Position numbers and translations under genes: made by a program. A stretch of DNA of 64,000 bases from Gonapodya sp. JEL0774 (lineage: Eukaryota; Monoblepharomycota; Monoblepharidomycetes; Monoblepharidales; Gonapodyaceae), in the NCBI GenBank assembly GCA_027604505.1, contig JADIIX010000003.1:186001-250000 (forward strand), read 5' to 3'. Each line of letters opens with the position of its first letter. Position 1 is the stretch's first letter. The notes below the pieces were generated by a model. That model did not search any database, was not told the origin of the DNA, and saw only the letters and a program-made list of their open reading frames with translations. Shown piece by piece: positions 62,894 to 64,000 of this stretch.

Positions 62894-64000
62894 CTACTTT
62901 GTACTATGTAAATTGTCATTCAGCCACTGATAAACAATTGAAAAGTCCTTGTTTGACGTTTCAGGACCCGATGAAAGCTGCGGGTGTATCGAAGAGATGT
63001 TGACTGCAAGGTGGCATTCTGAGATGATTTTAGACCGTCATTCACCTGAGTGTATATTTGCCATGCTAAGGAGCCAACCATGCAGGTGCTGTTGGTGGCT
63101 TTAGCTGCTTCGAGGGCCAGTCCCAGGTCTTTCTGCATAAGTTTCACCCCGAATCCTCCGTCATAACCCCGCGCCGAGGGCACATTCTCCATCACTCCTG
63201 GGACAGGGTTGTAGGTGTCGGATGACCAGCAGCTATGCGAAGGATTGATCGATGGGGTTAGTATACGTACTGTGATCCGTGATGGAGGGACCCACCGTCC
63301 ACTGCTCGAATTCACAATTTGCGCGAGTATAGCTGCATCCACTCCACCCCGGATGCCCAAGTTCATAGCTTCAGATACAGCAATCATGGACACCCCGAGG
63401 ATCATATTGTTGGCGATTTTGGCAGTTTGCCCGGAGCCAACCACACCACAGTTCCAGATCTTTCCTGCCATGGGTTTCAAAACAGGCTCCACTCTCTCCG
63501 AGAAGAAATCTTTGGGCGTTGAGGGTGCCCCAACCATGAAGGTGAGCGTGCCCTTTGTTGCTCCACCCGTACCTAACGCAATCAGAGTGATTATGCGGAT
63601 TCAAATACCGAAAAAATGAGCTGCCGCCGGATTAATGCGAAAATTACCGCCTGAGACTGGGGCATCGATTGCAAACGCCCCCTTTTCAGCCATCCACTTG
63701 CTCGCGTCCACGATAGTTGTTGCATCGATTGTACTCGAATCGATGAATAGCTGGTCTTGCTTGGCACCCTTAGCCATTTCACTGTAGAGAGACCTCACTT
63801 GAAGAGGACCAGGAAGCATCGTGATGATCACATCACAATTCGCAACGATATCTGCCGGGCTGGCGACATGCGCTTTGTAGGTGTCCACGAATCGTTTGGA
63901 TGTTTCGGGAAGAAAGTCATTGACAAATAGAGTGCCATTGTTTGCGTCTACGTGCTTTTGGAGGTTGACGGCCATTGGAAAGCCCATTTGACCGAGTCCG
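62894..64000 (-). CDS. HIBADH: 3-hydroxyisobutyrate dehydrogenase, mitochondrial (5' partial)
   Basis: Oxidises 3-hydroxyisobutyrate to methylmalonate semialdehyde with NAD in valine catabolism. The window edge cuts the N-terminus inside the Rossmann motif ([15 protein letters not shown]). Then come [48 protein letters not shown] (substrate-binding D-A-P-V-S-G-G) and, after an intron, [34 protein letters not shown] (catalytic Lys in G-x-x-x-K-x-x-x-N), [40 protein letters not shown] and SLAWQIYTQ follow. The last exon, [19 protein letters not shown] with NDNLHSTK, ends at the stop 62894-62896. This places the end about 25 bases beyond the stop of an alternative reading without the last intron. 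All motifs are intact. Confidence 0.93.

Overview
The window is nuclear DNA of a compact, intron-rich eukaryotic genome, most likely an early-diverging fungus (a chytrid-type zoosporic lineage is my best guess). Genes sit on both strands, often 60-500 bases apart, and nearly all are split by short GT...AG introns, mostly 45-150 bases with GTGAGT/GTAAGT donors. The fungal call rests on an Ssk1-type two-component response regulator, a Mep-type ammonium permease, a tricalbin-like protein and an Sfp1/JAZF1-type zinc-finger factor. Animal/plant-like genes lost in yeasts (METTL14, FRA10AC1, FBXO3-like F-box/ApaG protein, GST kappa, NEK8/9-like kinase, large EF-hand protein) point to a basal, possibly flagellated lineage. 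No transposon, rRNA or tRNA gene, CRISPR array or prokaryotic operon was seen. Starts, stops and splice joints were worked out by hand from reading frames, splice motifs and family resemblance; none was checked by alignment or transcripts.

Layout. 0-9 kb: cyclase-family amidohydrolase (5' partial), membrane-attached alpha/beta hydrolase, Mediator subunit MED11, PaaI-type thioesterase, FRA10AC1. 9-19 kb: mitochondrial ABC exporter ATM1, FBXO3/SKIP16-like F-box protein, ALY/REF mRNA export adaptor, F-box/WD40 protein, GST kappa. 19-29 kb: a very long Ssk1-like regulator, a small putative membrane protein, and a coiled-coil protein carrying a dynein-adaptor CC1 box. 29-43 kb: ammonium transporter, mitochondrial enoyl-CoA hydratase, a giant protein with eight EF-hand-like modules, a cyclin T/K-like cyclin, a NEK8/9-like kinase. 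43-53 kb: MATH/BTB-like protein, an unrecognised membrane-anchored P-loop NTPase, the HSP10 and HSP60 chaperonin genes head to head, METTL14. 53-64 kb: tricalbin/extended-synaptotagmin-like protein, Sfp1/JAZF1-like zinc-finger protein, 3-hydroxyisobutyrate dehydrogenase (5' partial).

Functional links. HSP10 and HSP60 encode the two partners of the mitochondrial chaperonin and share one ~420-base intergenic promoter region. ATM1, enoyl-CoA hydratase and 3-hydroxyisobutyrate dehydrogenase are further mitochondrial functions; the last two both act in valine breakdown. ALY, METTL14, MED11 and the cyclin T/K-like protein all concern mRNA synthesis, marking or export. The rest looks like an ordinary unclustered eukaryotic gene neighbourhood. 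The items most worth following up are the CC1-box protein, the Ssk1-like protein with histidine-kinase remnants, the membrane-anchored P-loop protein and the EF-hand array.
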